Shown here: positions 8,987 through 19,733 of the stretch, piece by piece
Position numbering within the stretch: position 1 is the stretch's first letter
Layout: each line of letters begins with the position of its first letter
Assembly (NCBI RefSeq): GCF_000255295.1
Contig: NC_017030.1
Span: 1,736,001 to 1,800,000 of the forward strand
Reading direction: 5' to 3'
Length of the DNA: 64,000 bases
DNA from: Corallococcus coralloides DSM 2259
Lineage (GTDB): Bacteria > Myxococcota > Myxococcia > Myxococcales > Myxococcaceae
Notes under the pieces: model-generated
Databases searched by the model: none
The model's input: only the letters and a program-made list of their open reading frames with translations
What the model was told of the DNA's origin: nothing
Position numbers and translations under genes: made by a program

Positions 8987-11455
8987 ATGGCACACCCCGA
9001 AGGAACGGAAGCGTCGGAGTATGGGTCGCCGTTGTCCGCCAGGGAGCACGGCCAGGGGCCCTCCGCTCCAGGCCGCGAGCGGACCCGGGGCGGAGGACCG
9101 CTCACCGCCAGGGAAGTGGAGTTGATGAACGCATACTGGCGGGCGTGCAACTACCTGGCGGTGGGGATGATCTACCTCCAGGACAACCCGCTGCTGCACC
9201 GGCCCCTGCTGCCGAAGGACGTGAAGCACCGGCTGCTCGGCCACTGGGGCGCGAGCCCGGCGCTCTCGTTCACCTGGGTCCACCTGAACCGGCTCATCGT
9301 CGAGCAGAACCTCGACATCATCTTCGTGGCCGGGCCGGGCCACGGCGCCCCGGGCGTGCTCGGGCCGGCGTACCTGGAGGGCACCTACTCGGAGGTCTAT
9401 CCGGACAAGAGCATGGACGCGGAGGGGATGCGGAAGTTCTTCAAGCAGTTCTCCTTCCCCGGGCACATCGGCAGCCACGTCACCCCGGAGACGCCAGGCT
9501 CCATCCACGAAGGCGGCGAGCTGGGCTACAGCCTCTCCCACGCGTACGGCATGGCCTTCGACAACCCGGACCTCATCGTCGCCTGCGTCGTGGGTGACGG
9601 CGAGGCCGAGACGGGGCCGCTCGCGACGGCCTGGCACTCGAACAAGTTCATCAACCCCGTGCGGGACGGCGCCGTGCTGCCCATCCTGAACCTCAACGGG
9701 TACAAGATCGCCAACCCGACCATCCTCTCCCGCATCAGCCAGGAGGAGCTGGAGGCGCTGTTCGTCGGCTACGGCTACAAGCCCTACTTCGTCGAGGGCA
9801 GCGACCCGGCCCAGATGCACCAGAAGATGGCGCAGACCCTGGAGCAGGCCATCGAGGAGATCCGCGCCCTGCAGAAGACGGCACGGCTGACGGACACCCC
9901 GACGCGTCCGCGCTGGCCCATGATCATCCTGCGCTCGCCCAAGGGCTGGACCGGTCCGAAGGAGCTGGACGGGCACAGACTGGAGGGGAGCTGGCGCTCA
10001 CACCAGGTCCCCTTCGGCGACGTGCGAGGCAACCCGGCGCACCTGAAGGCGCTCGAGGACTGGATGCGCAGCTACCGGCCCGAGGAGCTGTTCGACGCGG
10101 AGGGACGGCTGATGCCGGAGCTCCGGTCGCTCGCGCCCAAGGGGGCGCGGCGGATGAGCGCGAACCCCCACGCCAACGGCGGCCTGCTCCGCAAGGCGCT
10201 CCGGCTGCCTGACTTCCGCGACTACGCGGTCAAGGTCGGCTCGCGCGGCACCACGCTGCATGAGAACACGAAGCCGCTCGGCGAGTTCCTGCGCGACATC
10301 ATGCGCGACAACCCGACGAGCTTCCGCGTCTTCGGTCCGGACGAGACCGCCTCCAACCGGCTCCAGGCCCTCTACGAGGTGAGCGGGAAGACGTGGATGG
10401 CCAACATGTTGCCGGAGGATGCCGACGGGGGCTACCTCGCGCGGGACGGCCGCGTCATGGAGATGCTGTCGGAGCACACGCTGCTGGGCTGGCTGGAGGG
10501 GTACCTGCTCACGGGGCGCCACGGCCTCTTCCACACCTACGAGGCGTTCGCCCACGTCGTGGACTCCATGTTCAACCAGCACGCCAAGTGGTTGGACATC
10601 AGCAAGAACCACGTGAAATGGCGGGCGCCCGTCGCCTCGGAGAACATCCTGCTGTCCTCGACGGTGTGGCGTCAGGACCACAACGGGTTCTCACATCAGG
10701 ACCCGGGCTTCATCGACCTGGTGACGAACAAGTCCGGCTCGGTCACGCGCATCTACCTGCCGCCGGATGCCAACACGCTGCTGGTGGTGGCGGACCAGTG
10801 CCTGCGCAGCACCGACTGCGTCAACGTCATCGTCGCGGACAAGCAGAAGCACCTGCAGTTCACCAGCATCGACGAGGCCGTCGCCCACTGCGCCAAGGGG
10901 TTCGGCATCTGGAAGCGGGCCAGCACGGACGAGGACGCGGAGCCGGATGTCATCCTGGCCTGCTGCGGTGACGTCGCGACGCAGGAGGCCCTGGCCGCCG
11001 CCTCCATCCTGCGCGCCCGCGCGCCGAACCTGAAGCTGCGCTTCGTCAACGTCGTGGACCTGTTCAAGCTCCAGTCGTCGGCGGACCACCCGCACGGCTC
11101 CACCCAACGCGAGCTCCAGAGCCTGTTCCCGCCGGGCAAGCCCATCATCTTCAGCTTCCACGGCTATGCGTCACTCATCCACAAGCTGGCCTATCGCTAC
11201 ATCGACCACGAAGACCTGCACGTGCATGGCTACCGGGAGAAGGGCAACATCAACACGCCCTTCGAGCTGGCCATCCTCAACGACACGTCCCGCTTCCATC
11301 TGGTCATCGACGTCATCGACCGTGTGCCGGGGCTGAGCGCCAAGGCGGGGCACCTGAAGGAGGAGATGAAGAACGCCATCCTCGACAACCTGGCCTACGC
11401 GCACGAGCACGGCCGGGACCGGCCTGAGATCGCGGACTGGACCTGGCCGGACTGA
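8987..11455 (+). CDS. xfp: Xylulose-5-phosphate/fructose-6-phosphate phosphoketolase
   Basis: 822 residues, the usual size. Family motifs visible include the thiamine diphosphate region [33 protein letters not shown] and the metal/cofactor motif [12 protein letters not shown]. The enzyme splits xylulose 5-phosphate or fructose 6-phosphate with inorganic phosphate into acetyl phosphate plus glyceraldehyde 3-phosphate or erythrose 4-phosphate. The start at 8987 follows GGGAGG with 6 bases spacing; an ATG five bases earlier is in the wrong frame. It is coupled to the aldolase gene upstream. An extra N-terminal stretch of about 35 polar residues precedes the conserved core. Confidence 0.95.
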   Translation: MAHPEGTEASEYGSPLSAREHGQGPSAPGRERTRGGGPLTAREVELMNAYWRACNYLAVGMIYLQDNPLLHRPLLPKDVKHRLLGHWGASPALSFTWVHLNRLIVEQNLDIIFVAGPGHGAPGVLGPAYLEGTYSEVYPDKSMDAEGMRKFFKQFSFPGHIGSHVTPETPGSIHEGGELGYSLSHAYGMAFDNPDLIVACVVGDGEAETGPLATAWHSNKFINPVRDGAVLPILNLNGYKIANPTILSRISQEELEALFVGYGYKPYFVEGSDPAQMHQKMAQTLEQAIEEIRALQKTARLTDTPTRPRWPMIILRSPKGWTGPKELDGHRLEGSWRSHQVPFGDVRGNPAHLKALEDWMRSYRPEELFDAEGRLMPELRSLAPKGARRMSANPHANGGLLRKALRLPDFRDYAVKVGSRGTTLHENTKPLGEFLRDIMRDNPTSFRVFGPDETASNRLQALYEVSGKTWMANMLPEDADGGYLARDGRVMEMLSEHTLLGWLEGYLLTGRHGLFHTYEAFAHVVDSMFNQHAKWLDISKNHVKWRAPVASENILLSSTVWRQDHNGFSHQDPGFIDLVTNKSGSVTRIYLPPDANTLLVVADQCLRSTDCVNVIVADKQKHLQFTSIDEAVAHCAKGFGIWKRASTDEDAEPDVILACCGDVATQEALAAASILRARAPNLKLRFVNVVDLFKLQSSADHPHGSTQRELQSLFPPGKPIIFSFHGYASLIHKLAYRYIDHEDLHVHGYREKGNINTPFELAILNDTSRFHLVIDVIDRVPGLSAKAGHLKEEMKNAILDNLAYAHEHGRDRPEIADWTWPD

Positions 11456-11464
11456 AAGGCCGCT

Positions 11465-11494
11465 CACGCATGGCGCGACCGGGCGCCATGCGTG
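11465..11494. terminator. Bidirectional hairpin terminator between convergent genes
   Basis: Perfect 12-bp inverted repeat (CACGCATGGCGC / GCGCCATGCGTG) with a 6-base loop. It begins 9 bases after the phosphoketolase stop and ends 13 bases before the stop of the convergent lectin/dehydrogenase gene. No T-tract follows, as is usual at this GC content. Confidence 0.7.
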
Positions 11495-11507
11495 GGCCTC
11501 GCGGCGG

Positions 11508-13598
11508 TTACTGCCCCAGCACGACGCGGAAGATCCGCTCGTTGCTGTTGTTGGGGACGCTGTCCTTGTCACCCTGGTTGGTGGTGGTCAGCCAGAGGTT
11601 GCCGTCCGGGGTGGGCTCCACGGTGCGCAGCCGGCCGTACGTGCCGACGAAGAACTGCTGCACGTTGGTCAGGCTGGTGCCGCTGATGACCTCGCGGTAG
11701 AGGCGCGTGCCGCGGCCGCAGGCCACGTAGAGGACGTCGCGCACCACCGCGATGCCGGAGCACGAACCGTCCGCCGTGGAGTAGGTCTGCTTCGGCGCGA
11801 TGTACCCGGCCGTCGCGCAGCCGGAGCCGCCCTGGGACACCGTGCCCTCGCAGTTGGGCCAGCCGTAGTTGCCGCCCTTCTGGATGAGGTTGGTCTCGTC
11901 CATCACGGAGTTGCCGAACTCCTGCTGCCACAGCCGGCCCTGCGAGTCGAAGGCCAGGCCCTGTGGGTTGCGGTGGCCGTAGCTCCACACGTAGTTGCCG
12001 AAGGGGTTGTCGGACGGGACGGTGCCGTCGGCGTTGAGGCGCAGCACCTTGCCGGCCAGGTTGTTGATGTCCTGCGCGTAGGCGCCGTTCTGGGCATCCC
12101 CCGTGGACGCGTAGAGCTTCCCATCCGGGCCAAAGCGCAGGCGCCCGCCGTTGTGGAACTTGTTGCGGCCAATGCCCTGGAGCAGCACCTGGAGCGACGC
12201 GGTGTTGAGGGCGCCGTTCTCATACCGCAGCCGCACGATGCGGTTGTCGGTGGGGGAGGTGTGCATCACGTACAGCCAGCGGTCGGTGGCGAAGGTGGGG
12301 GAGAGCGCCAGCCCCATCAGGCCGCCCTCGCCGTCGGTGCTCTGCACGTTGGGGACGGTGCCCACGGACGTCTTCTGGCCCGTCGCCGGGTCCAGGCGAA
12401 TGATGTTGTGCGCGTCGCGGCGGCTGTAGAGCACCGTGCCGTCCGGCAGGTTCACCAGGCCCCACGGGATGTCGTTGTCGGTGGCGACCTGGATGACGGA
12501 GCAGACCGCGTTCGCGCAGGCCTGGCCGGTGGTGACCGTCACGGACGCGCTCTGGGCGGATGCGTTGGCCTGGGCGTCGCGGGCGAGCACGGCGTAGGTG
12601 TAGGCCGTGTTCGCGGACAGGCCGCTGTCCACGAAGGTCGTCCCAGGAGGAGCGCCGGCCACCGTGCCAATCTTCACGCCGCCCCGGAACACGTCATACG
12701 CGCTCACGCCCACGTTGTCGGTGGACGCGGTCCAGTTCACCGTCACGCTGGTGCCGGACGCCGTGGCGGTGACGCCCGTCGGGATGCTGGGAGCCTGGGT
12801 GTCCGCCTGGCACTGCGGCACGGTGATGGAGAGCGTGGCGCTGCCCTGGGAGACATTGCCCACCGCGTCCCGCGCATTCACATACAGGCCCCACGTCACG
12901 CCGGGGACCAGGGTCAGCCCGGTGGACACCGTGGCGCCGGAGACGGACTTCATCAGCTGGCCGTCATGGTAGACGTCGTAGAAGGCCACGCCCTGGTTGT
13001 CCGTGGACGGCGACCAGGACAGGGTCGCCGAGTTGCACGTCACGTTGGACAGCGCGAGCCCCGTGGGCACGGTGGGCGCCTGGGTGTCGGCCGGAAACGA
13101 CCACTGCTGGTTCGTCTGGGCGTTGCAGGTCCAGACGATGACCTTCGAGCTGTTGGCGGTGGCCTGACCGGACACGTCGAGGCACAGCGAGGTCGCCGAG
13201 TGGATCACCGCGCCGGCGGTGTTGCGGACCCACCGCTGGTTCGCCGTCCCATTGCAGGCGGCAATGACGGCCCGGGCCCCGGAGCTGGCGGTCTCCGGCT
13301 GGACGCACCACGAGCCACCGAACGCGCGGAGCTCGCCTTCGGGCGTGAAGAGGAACCGCTGGTTGTCCTGGCTGTGGCAGTCATAGATGTGGAGCTCCTG
13401 CCCCGCCGTCTGACTGTTCTGTGCCACGTCGAGGCAGCGGCCGGACTGCACGCTGACGAGCCGCGAGCCGGCGACCACCGCGGCGGTCTGTGTCTGGAGT
13501 TCGGGGCCGTCCTCCGGCCTTTCTCCACAAGCAACAGCGGCGACCAGGAATGCTCCTGCCACCAGGTGACGCACGTGCATTGAGATGCTCCTTTGCAT
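11508..13598 (-). CDS. Secreted lipoprotein: ricin-type lectin, two FnIII domains and a sorbosone/glucose dehydrogenase-type propeller
   Basis: 696 residues; the Met at residue 7 is the likelier start of the signal peptide. The lipobox is AVACGE. A ricin B-lectin (CBM13) domain (about 45-170) shows GRCLDV and QxW-type repeats (NQRF, NQRWV, NQQWSF). Two fibronectin type III domains follow, each introduced by DTQAP (about 170-262 and 267-358). The C-terminal third resembles soluble PQQ-dependent glucose/sorbosone dehydrogenases: IPWGLVNLPDG, EGGLMGLALSP, NGGRLRFGPDGKLY, YGHRNPQGLAFD and NYGWP. It is probably an extracellular carbohydrate-binding oxidoreductase or a non-enzymatic propeller; PQQ use is inferred from the family. 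Confidence 0.85.
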   Translation of the reverse strand: MQRSISMHVRHLVAGAFLVAAVACGERPEDGPELQTQTAAVVAGSRLVSVQSGRCLDVAQNSQTAGQELHIYDCHSQDNQRFLFTPEGELRAFGGSWCVQPETASSGARAVIAACNGTANQRWVRNTAGAVIHSATSLCLDVSGQATANSSKVIVWTCNAQTNQQWSFPADTQAPTVPTGLALSNVTCNSATLSWSPSTDNQGVAFYDVYHDGQLMKSVSGATVSTGLTLVPGVTWGLYVNARDAVGNVSQGSATLSITVPQCQADTQAPSIPTGVTATASGTSVTVNWTASTDNVGVSAYDVFRGGVKIGTVAGAPPGTTFVDSGLSANTAYTYAVLARDAQANASAQSASVTVTTGQACANAVCSVIQVATDNDIPWGLVNLPDGTVLYSRRDAHNIIRLDPATGQKTSVGTVPNVQSTDGEGGLMGLALSPTFATDRWLYVMHTSPTDNRIVRLRYENGALNTASLQVLLQGIGRNKFHNGGRLRFGPDGKLYASTGDAQNGAYAQDINNLAGKVLRLNADGTVPSDNPFGNYVWSYGHRNPQGLAFDSQGRLWQQEFGNSVMDETNLIQKGGNYGWPNCEGTVSQGGSGCATAGYIAPKQTYSTADGSCSGIAVVRDVLYVACGRGTRLYREVISGTSLTNVQQFFVGTYGRLRTVEPTPDGNLWLTTTNQGDKDSVPNNSNERIFRVVLGQ

Positions 13599-13690
13599 TC
13601 CGTCTCTTTCACGGAATCCAGGAAGCGCCTCAAGTGAACTCTCGGGAACGCACGCGCGGGTGTTGAACGGCTATCAACAGGCCCCCAGGT

Positions 13691-15391
13691 TCAATTTCCT
13701 GCCGCCGAAGCCGCTCTCACCGCCTCCGCTCGCTGGAGCCGCTCCGCGCGGAACCGGCGCAGGCGGCGGTTGCTGATGGTCAACCCGTCGACTCCGCCGG
13801 AGGCCGCGCGCGTGAACGTGACCGCGCCGAGCGAGCCTGCGAAGCGGTCTCCACCGACGGCCTCCAGCACCACCTCGTCCCGGCGCGGCCAGCGGATGGC
13901 CAGCTTCCCGTCCGCGACGCGCACCGTGTAGGTCATGTCGACCTCGTCGCTGCGGTACTGCCCCGCGAAGGCCGCCAACGCCGAAGCCGTGGGCTTCGGC
14001 TCGGTCACGCGGACGAAGGGCCGCGTCGTGGGCCAGGCGTCCCGGATGCTCAGCTCGCGCGGGGAGGAGAAGCGCCAGACGTGCATCGACTCGCCTGGAC
14101 GGAACGCGCCATCGCCCATGGGCACGAAGGCGGTGGGCACGCCGACCTGGCGCAGCGCTCCGTCCTTGAACTCCAGCCGCACCACTTCATCCGTCAGCGG
14201 ACTCCAGTAGTCGCCCGCCAGCGCCGCCAACTCCGTCTCCGCCATCTTCACGGCGGGCGGCAGCTCGTCCTTCAGGTGCGCGCCCAGGTACACGTCGGCG
14301 ACCTTCCGGGCGAGCACGCTGGCGTCAATCAGGCCGCTGTTGCAGAGGGTGACGATGGCGACCCGCTGCGCGGGAAAGAGGAGGGCCTCCGTGCGGAAGC
14401 CGCCGTCCATGCCGTCGTGGCTCACCATGTCCAGGCCGCGATACCCCATCAACCGGAGGCCGCCGCCGTAGCCCGTCACGGTGCCGTCGTTCAACCGGCC
14501 GGAGGTCCGCACCAGCGCGACCAGCGCCTGCCCACCGACGCGTGCGTCGAGCAGGTTCTGCTCCCACTTCAGCATGTCGCCAACCGTGGAGAACAGGTTG
14601 CCCGCGCCATAATGGGCGGAGTTGGAGATGCTGAGTCGCCAGCCTCCGCCGTCGCGGGAGGTGTAGCCCCAGGCGCGCCGGGGAAAGAGCTCGGTGTGGT
14701 CTTCGCGGAAGCGGGTGTCGCTCATACCGAGCGGCTTGAAGATCCGCTCGTGGGCGAACGCCTGCAGCGACTGACCGGAGACGCGCCGCACCACGACCGC
14801 CAGCAACGTGTAGGCGGCATTGCCATACAGGACCTCCGCGCCCGGTTCGAAGTTCACGCCGCGTTGCCGGCTCAGCGCCCAGAGGATGTCTGCTTCGGTG
14901 GACACGTCATCGCCGCGCCAGCCCGCCAGGTTCAGCAGCTGTCCCTGCTCCCGCAGCCCGTTGGTGTGATGCATCAGGTGCGCGAGCGTGAGGGTCTTCC
15001 CATACGCGGGCAGCTCCGGCACGTACTTGCGGATGTCGTCGTCCAGCGAGAGCTTGCCCTCCTGCGCCAGCAGTCCAATCGAGAAGGCCGTGAACTGCTT
15101 GGAGATGGAGGCGATGGAGAAGACCGAGCGCGGCGTGACCGGGGCGTCGTGCTCCAGGTCCGCCATGCCGTAGCCTCGCGCGTAGTCCAGCACGCCGTCG
15201 CGTGAGATGCCCACGGCGCAGCCGGGCGCGGTCTTGCTGTTCCACTGCGAGAAGTGTGCATCCACCTGCTTGTGGCGGTCCCTGGGCGGGGCCGCCGTGA
15301 CCGGAGCGGCCAGGGCAGGGGCACACGTGAGCGCGGCGAACAGGAACGACGACACGAGCAGCTTGCGCGGCATGGAGCGCTTCCAGGGCAA
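13691..15391 (-). CDS. Secreted serine hydrolase of the beta-lactamase (class C)/DD-peptidase family
   Basis: 566 residues with a signal peptide (LLVSSFLFAALTCAPALAA). The catalytic tetrad SISK (S95-K98) lies in FSIASISKQF, the second motif YGN is at 189-191, and a His-Asp-Gly triad-like motif is in SHDGMDGG. The N-terminal 370 residues form the hydrolase domain. The remaining 190 residues look like the lipocalin/DUF3471-type beta-rich C-terminal extension common in these serine hydrolases. The substrate is unknown; relatives include esterases and D-amino peptidases. It stands alone, 92 bases before the divergently unrelated minus-strand lectin gene. Confidence 0.88.
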   Translation of the reverse strand: MPWKRSMPRKLLVSSFLFAALTCAPALAAPVTAAPPRDRHKQVDAHFSQWNSKTAPGCAVGISRDGVLDYARGYGMADLEHDAPVTPRSVFSIASISKQFTAFSIGLLAQEGKLSLDDDIRKYVPELPAYGKTLTLAHLMHHTNGLREQGQLLNLAGWRGDDVSTEADILWALSRQRGVNFEPGAEVLYGNAAYTLLAVVVRRVSGQSLQAFAHERIFKPLGMSDTRFREDHTELFPRRAWGYTSRDGGGWRLSISNSAHYGAGNLFSTVGDMLKWEQNLLDARVGGQALVALVRTSGRLNDGTVTGYGGGLRLMGYRGLDMVSHDGMDGGFRTEALLFPAQRVAIVTLCNSGLIDASVLARKVADVYLGAHLKDELPPAVKMAETELAALAGDYWSPLTDEVVRLEFKDGALRQVGVPTAFVPMGDGAFRPGESMHVWRFSSPRELSIRDAWPTTRPFVRVTEPKPTASALAAFAGQYRSDEVDMTYTVRVADGKLAIRWPRRDEVVLEAVGGDRFAGSLGAVTFTRAASGGVDGLTISNRRLRRFRAERLQRAEAVRAASAAGN

Positions 15392-15529
15392 GGGGTGAAC
15401 GAGGGCACCCTGCCTGCGCTGACGCCATGCCGTGGGGAGTGTTCAGCCGGTGGGGCCGGGCCCGCGGTGAACGGGCACCCCCATGCGGCGAACGGGCCGC
15501 CCTTCAGCGCTTGATGCGCTGGCCTGCCG

Positions 15530-16471
15530 CTACTTCTTGTCGCCGCGGCCCTTGAACAGCTTCTGGCCCAGGGTGAAGAGCACCACCAGCAGGGCGCCGG
15601 CGCCCAGGCCCACCGCGGCGTTGAGCACCATGGGGGCGAGCCCACCCAGGACGTTGCCCACGCCCGGGACGCGCCCCGCCCACGCGGTGAAGGACTCCTC
15701 AGCGTGGTGCAGGCCGGAGACGCCGTGCACGAGGATGCCGCCACCCACCAGGAACATGGCCGCCGTGCCCGCCACGGAGAGGAACTTCATCAGCCACGGC
15801 GCCGCGCGGAGGATGCCCCTGCCCAGGCCCTGCGCGAAGCCACCGCTCTTGCGGCTGAGGTACAGGCCCGCGTCGTCCAGCTTCACGATGCCCGCCACCA
15901 GCCCGTACACGCCCACCGTCATGATGAGGGCAATGCCCACCATGACCGAGACGCGGGTGGGGAAGTCCGCCGCCGCCACGGTGCCCAGCGTGATGGCGAT
16001 GATCTCCGCGGAGAGGATGAAGTCCGTGCGCACCGCGCCCTTGATCTTGTCCTTCTCCAGGGCCACCCGGTCGACGTTCGGGTCCTCCAGCGTCTTGCGC
16101 AGCTCGGCGTGGTGCGCCTCGTCCTCTTCCTTGCCGTGCAGGAGCTTGTGCGCCAGCTTCTCCGCGCCCTCGAAGCAGAGGAAGGCGCCGCCAATCATCA
16201 GCAGCGGGGTCACCAGCCAGGGCGCCAGCGCGCTGATGGCCAGCGCCGCCGGCACCAGGATGGCCTTGTTGACGAGCGAACCCTTCGCCACCGCCCACAC
16301 CACGGGCAGCTCGCGGTCCGCGTTCACGCCCGTCACCTGCTGCGCGTTGAGCGCCAGGTCGTCTCCCAACACACCCGCGGTCTTCTTCGCCGCCACCTTC
16401 GTCAGGATGGAGACGTCATCCAGGATGGTGGCGATGTCGTCGATGAGCGCAATCAGGCTGCTGCCTGCCAT
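15530..16471 (-). CDS. yedI: DUF808 (YedI-like) inner-membrane protein
   Basis: 313 residues. The N-terminus [21 protein letters not shown] and the block [14 protein letters not shown] are characteristic of the DUF808/YedI family. Roughly six hydrophobic segments are seen between residues 70 and 300. The function of the family is unknown; it is a conserved inner-membrane protein. It lies immediately downstream of the hybrid histidine kinase on the same strand, 89 bases apart. Confidence 0.9.
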   Translation of the reverse strand: MAGSSLIALIDDIATILDDVSILTKVAAKKTAGVLGDDLALNAQQVTGVNADRELPVVWAVAKGSLVNKAILVPAALAISALAPWLVTPLLMIGGAFLCFEGAEKLAHKLLHGKEEDEAHHAELRKTLEDPNVDRVALEKDKIKGAVRTDFILSAEIIAITLGTVAAADFPTRVSVMVGIALIMTVGVYGLVAGIVKLDDAGLYLSRKSGGFAQGLGRGILRAAPWLMKFLSVAGTAAMFLVGGGILVHGVSGLHHAEESFTAWAGRVPGVGNVLGGLAPMVLNAAVGLGAGALLVVLFTLGQKLFKGRGDKK

Positions 16472-16560
16472 GGATGTCTTCCGGGCTGGGGGGTGGGGAC
16501 GTCACCCTGCTGCAGCGCGGATTAGCACAGCTGGAGGAGCCGCGCTCCAGCGACGGCGGG

Positions 16561-19500
16561 TCACCCTCCCGGGGCGACCTCCCACGGCAGCACGGCGGTG
16601 AAGGTGGCACCTCCGCCCTCCGTGGGCTCCAGGTGGATGCTCCCCCCATGCGCCTCCGCGATGTGACGGGCCATCCACAGCCCCAGCCCGAAGCCGCCGT
16701 GGTGATTGACGGAGCTGGCACGCTCGAAGCGCCCGAAGACGCGCTCCTGGTCCTCCGGCCCGATGCCGGCGCCATGGTCCCGCACCGCCAGGCTCACCCG
16801 GCCCTTCGCGCGCGCCACGGTGACCTCCACGGGCCTGCCCGTCCCGAACTTGAGGGCGTTGTCCATGAGGCTGTCGAGCAGCTGCTCCAGCCTCGCGCGG
16901 TCGTAGCTCCCCACCACCGGCAGGGGCGCCTCCAGGGTGAGGGCGCAGTTCGCGTGCAGGGCCTTCGGCCGCCACCGTGCCACGACCGTGGCCGTCAGCT
17001 CCGCCAGGTCGACCTCCTGTCGTGAGAGGTCCAGCGGCCCGGTGACGAACTCCGACACGTCGACCAGCTGCTCCACCAGGCGCGCCAGGCGCTGGAGGTG
17101 CTTCTGCGTCGTCCCTGCCTTGAGCCGGGTGGCTTCCGGGGTCGCGTCCGGGGCCCCGGCGTCCAGGCCGTGCACCAGGGACTGGAGGCTGAGCGACAGG
17201 GCGCTCACGGGCGTGCGCAGCTCGTGGCTGGCGAGCCGCAGGAAGTCGTCCCGCGTCCGCACGGACTCGCGCAGCGAATCCTTCTCCACCTCGTTGCGGA
17301 CCACCTCCCGGCGCACGCGGGCCATGTCCAGCTGGGTGCGCACCCGCACCAGCAGCTCGCGCGCGGAGAAGGGCTTCACCAGGTAGTCATCCGCGCCGCT
17401 TCGCAGGCCCTCCACCGTGGCCTCGTCGCCCGCCCGCGCGGACAGCAGGATGATGGGGATGGCGCGCGTGCGTTCGTCGGCACGCAGCTCCCGCACCAGG
17501 CCAAAGCCATCCAGCACCGGCATCATCACGTCGGAGAGGATGAGGTCCGGCGGCCGGACGCGCGCCTGCTCCAGCGCCTCCTGCCCGTTCCTGGCGGCCT
17601 CCACGTGCGGGAAGACGTGCTTGAGCAGACCCGTGACGTAGGCGCGCAGGTCGGCGTTGTCGTCCACCAGGAGGATGCGGGACCGCGCGAGCTCGGCGGA
17701 GACCTCTGGAGGGAGCGACACGGATGCGAGCGGCGCCCCGATGTCCGTGGCGCTGACGTCCGTGGACCAGCGGCGCGCCTCCTCCACGAAGGGGACGGCG
17801 CCCGAGGGCACCGGCCCTGGCCGGAAGGTGTGTTCGACGCGGTCCGGGGGCAGGTGTTCCGCCCCCCGCGGCAGCCGCAGGGTGAAGGTGGTGCCCCTGC
17901 CCAGCTGGCTCGTCACCGCGACGCTGCCCCCATGCAGCTTCACCAGCTCCTGCACCAGCGCGAGCCCGATGCCCGTCCCCTCGTGGCTGCGGCCCTGGGT
18001 GACGCGGACGCGGTAGAAGCGCTCGAAGACGCGCGGGAGCTCCTCCTCGGGGATGCCCACCCCCGTGTCCTCCACGCGGAGGATGGCCTGCGCGTCCTCC
18101 CACTGGAGGCTCACGCGGATCTCCCCGCGGTAGGTGTACTTCACCGCGTTGGAGAGCAGGTTGAGGACAACCTTCTCCCACATCTCCGGGTCGACGTAGA
18201 GGGGCTCGGGCAGGGGCGGACAGTCCACCACCAGCCGCAGGCCCGCGCTCTCCACCGCGGACTGGAAGGCGCTCGCGAGGTTCGTGGTGAAGACAGACAG
18301 GTCCACGGGCACGTAGCGGGCCTGCGCCCGTCCCGCCTCCATCCGGGAGAAGTCGAGCAGGGTGTTGACCATCTTGTAGAGCCGCAAGGCATTGCGGCGC
18401 ACCAGCTCCAGCGGCTCTCCCTCCAACGACTTCGGCATCCCCGCCAGCGCGTCCTCGATGGGGCCGAGGATGAGCGTGAGCGGGGTGCGGAACTCGTGGC
18501 TGACATTGCTGAAGAACGCGGTCTTGGCCGCGTCCAGCCGGGCCAGCTCCTCCGCCCGCTGCTTCTCCTGCTCATAGGCGCGGGCGCTGGCGATGCTGGC
18601 GGAAAGCTGCCGCGCCAGCAGCTGCAGGAAGCCGCGGTACTCGCCGTCCAGCGCGCGCAGGGGGCTCAGGCCCGCCACGAGCACCGCCGTGGTGTCCGTC
18701 TCCACGCCCATGGACACCGGGAGGACGAGCGCTCGCGTCGTGGGCTCCGGCCAGGGCCCGCCGGGAAGGGGCCCGAAACGTGGGTGGAGGTCCTCGAGCA
18801 GGACCTCCTGTCCCGACCCCGTGACGCTCGCGAGCGGCCAGGAGGACGTGTCATCCAGCGCCAGCGCGAGGGGCGCGGCGCTCCCGCCACGCTCCAGGCC
18901 CGCGCAGCTGACCAGGCGTGCCTGCTCCGCCTTGACGACGTAGAGCAGCGCGAAAGGCACGTCGTACGCCGCCTGCGACAGCACCTCCTCCAGCGAGCGG
19001 AAGATGTCCTCGACCTTCTTGTCCAGGGCCATCCGGATGGACAGCTCCCGGAGGATTCCCAGCCGGCGGTCACCCACCACCTGCCGGGTCGTCTCACTCG
19101 CGATGGCGAAGAGGCCGGCGATCTCTCCCGACTCGCCGATGGTCGGGTTGTAGGACCAGGTGAAGTAGGACTCCTCCCGCAGGCCACCGGGGCGGCGCGC
19201 GAAGTTGACGTTCCCGTCTTCGATGTAGATGGGCTCGCCCGTGTCCTGGGCGCGCTTGATCAACGGCCCCAGCTGCGCCCACTCCTCGATGAGCGCCTCG
19301 TTTCCGCGCGCGCCCAGCGTCTCGGGATGCTTCGCCCCCAGGATGGGCCGGAACGGGTCGTTGTAGAGCATGCGCAGCTCGGGGCCCCAGAAGAGGATGA
19401 TGGGGTAGGGCGAGCGCAGCATCGTGCTGACGGACGTCCTCAGGGACTGGGGCCAGTGCTCGAGCGGGCCGAGCGAATTGCTGGACCAGTCATGGGCCCG

Positions 19501-19623
19501 CATCAGCGCGCCCATCTCACCGCCGTGCTGGATGAAGGGCTCTTCCCGTCCCTCGCGGTGAGGCGTGTCCGGCACCCCGGTTTCGCTGGGAGCCGTCGCG
19601 CGCGAGTAGGTCGAGGAGCTCAT
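16561..19623 (-). CDS. Hybrid sensor kinase: PAS/GAF - HisKA - HATPase - REC - HisKA - HATPase
   Basis: 1020 residues, no clear membrane segment. A PAS-like domain (about 40-170) and a GAF-like domain (about 195-345) precede the first kinase core: H-box SHEFRTPL (His near 374), N-box NLLSNAVKYT and GTGIGLALV. A receiver domain follows with LILSDVMMPV (phospho-acceptor Asp near 697) and conserved KPF. A second kinase core is C-terminal: H-box ASHELRTPV (His near 799), DNALKF and GFGLGLWMA. Having two transmitter modules on either side of a receiver implies an internal phosphorelay. No response regulator gene is adjacent, so it is an orphan, as is frequent in myxobacteria. Confidence 0.93.
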   Translation of the reverse strand: MSSSTYSRATAPSETGVPDTPHREGREEPFIQHGGEMGALMRAHDWSSNSLGPLEHWPQSLRTSVSTMLRSPYPIILFWGPELRMLYNDPFRPILGAKHPETLGARGNEALIEEWAQLGPLIKRAQDTGEPIYIEDGNVNFARRPGGLREESYFTWSYNPTIGESGEIAGLFAIASETTRQVVGDRRLGILRELSIRMALDKKVEDIFRSLEEVLSQAAYDVPFALLYVVKAEQARLVSCAGLERGGSAAPLALALDDTSSWPLASVTGSGQEVLLEDLHPRFGPLPGGPWPEPTTRALVLPVSMGVETDTTAVLVAGLSPLRALDGEYRGFLQLLARQLSASIASARAYEQEKQRAEELARLDAAKTAFFSNVSHEFRTPLTLILGPIEDALAGMPKSLEGEPLELVRRNALRLYKMVNTLLDFSRMEAGRAQARYVPVDLSVFTTNLASAFQSAVESAGLRLVVDCPPLPEPLYVDPEMWEKVVLNLLSNAVKYTYRGEIRVSLQWEDAQAILRVEDTGVGIPEEELPRVFERFYRVRVTQGRSHEGTGIGLALVQELVKLHGGSVAVTSQLGRGTTFTLRLPRGAEHLPPDRVEHTFRPGPVPSGAVPFVEEARRWSTDVSATDIGAPLASVSLPPEVSAELARSRILLVDDNADLRAYVTGLLKHVFPHVEAARNGQEALEQARVRPPDLILSDVMMPVLDGFGLVRELRADERTRAIPIILLSARAGDEATVEGLRSGADDYLVKPFSARELLVRVRTQLDMARVRREVVRNEVEKDSLRESVRTRDDFLRLASHELRTPVSALSLSLQSLVHGLDAGAPDATPEATRLKAGTTQKHLQRLARLVEQLVDVSEFVTGPLDLSRQEVDLAELTATVVARWRPKALHANCALTLEAPLPVVGSYDRARLEQLLDSLMDNALKFGTGRPVEVTVARAKGRVSLAVRDHGAGIGPEDQERVFGRFERASSVNHHGGFGLGLWMARHIAEAHGGSIHLEPTEGGGATFTAVLPWEVAPGG

Positions 19624-19733
19624 CGAGCAAGGTCGTTATCACACGCCCCCAAGGCCGGGCGGGGCGTGTGGGCGGAAGGTTGACCCCTCGACGCAGGCCC
19701 TGGAGGGCGAGCAGCCAGCCACTCCGTGTGCGG

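Noticed and set aside
11973..13583. Large + strand ORF opposite the lectin/dehydrogenase gene
   Set aside because: A shadow frame caused by high GC; the minus strand shows a signal peptide and clear domains.
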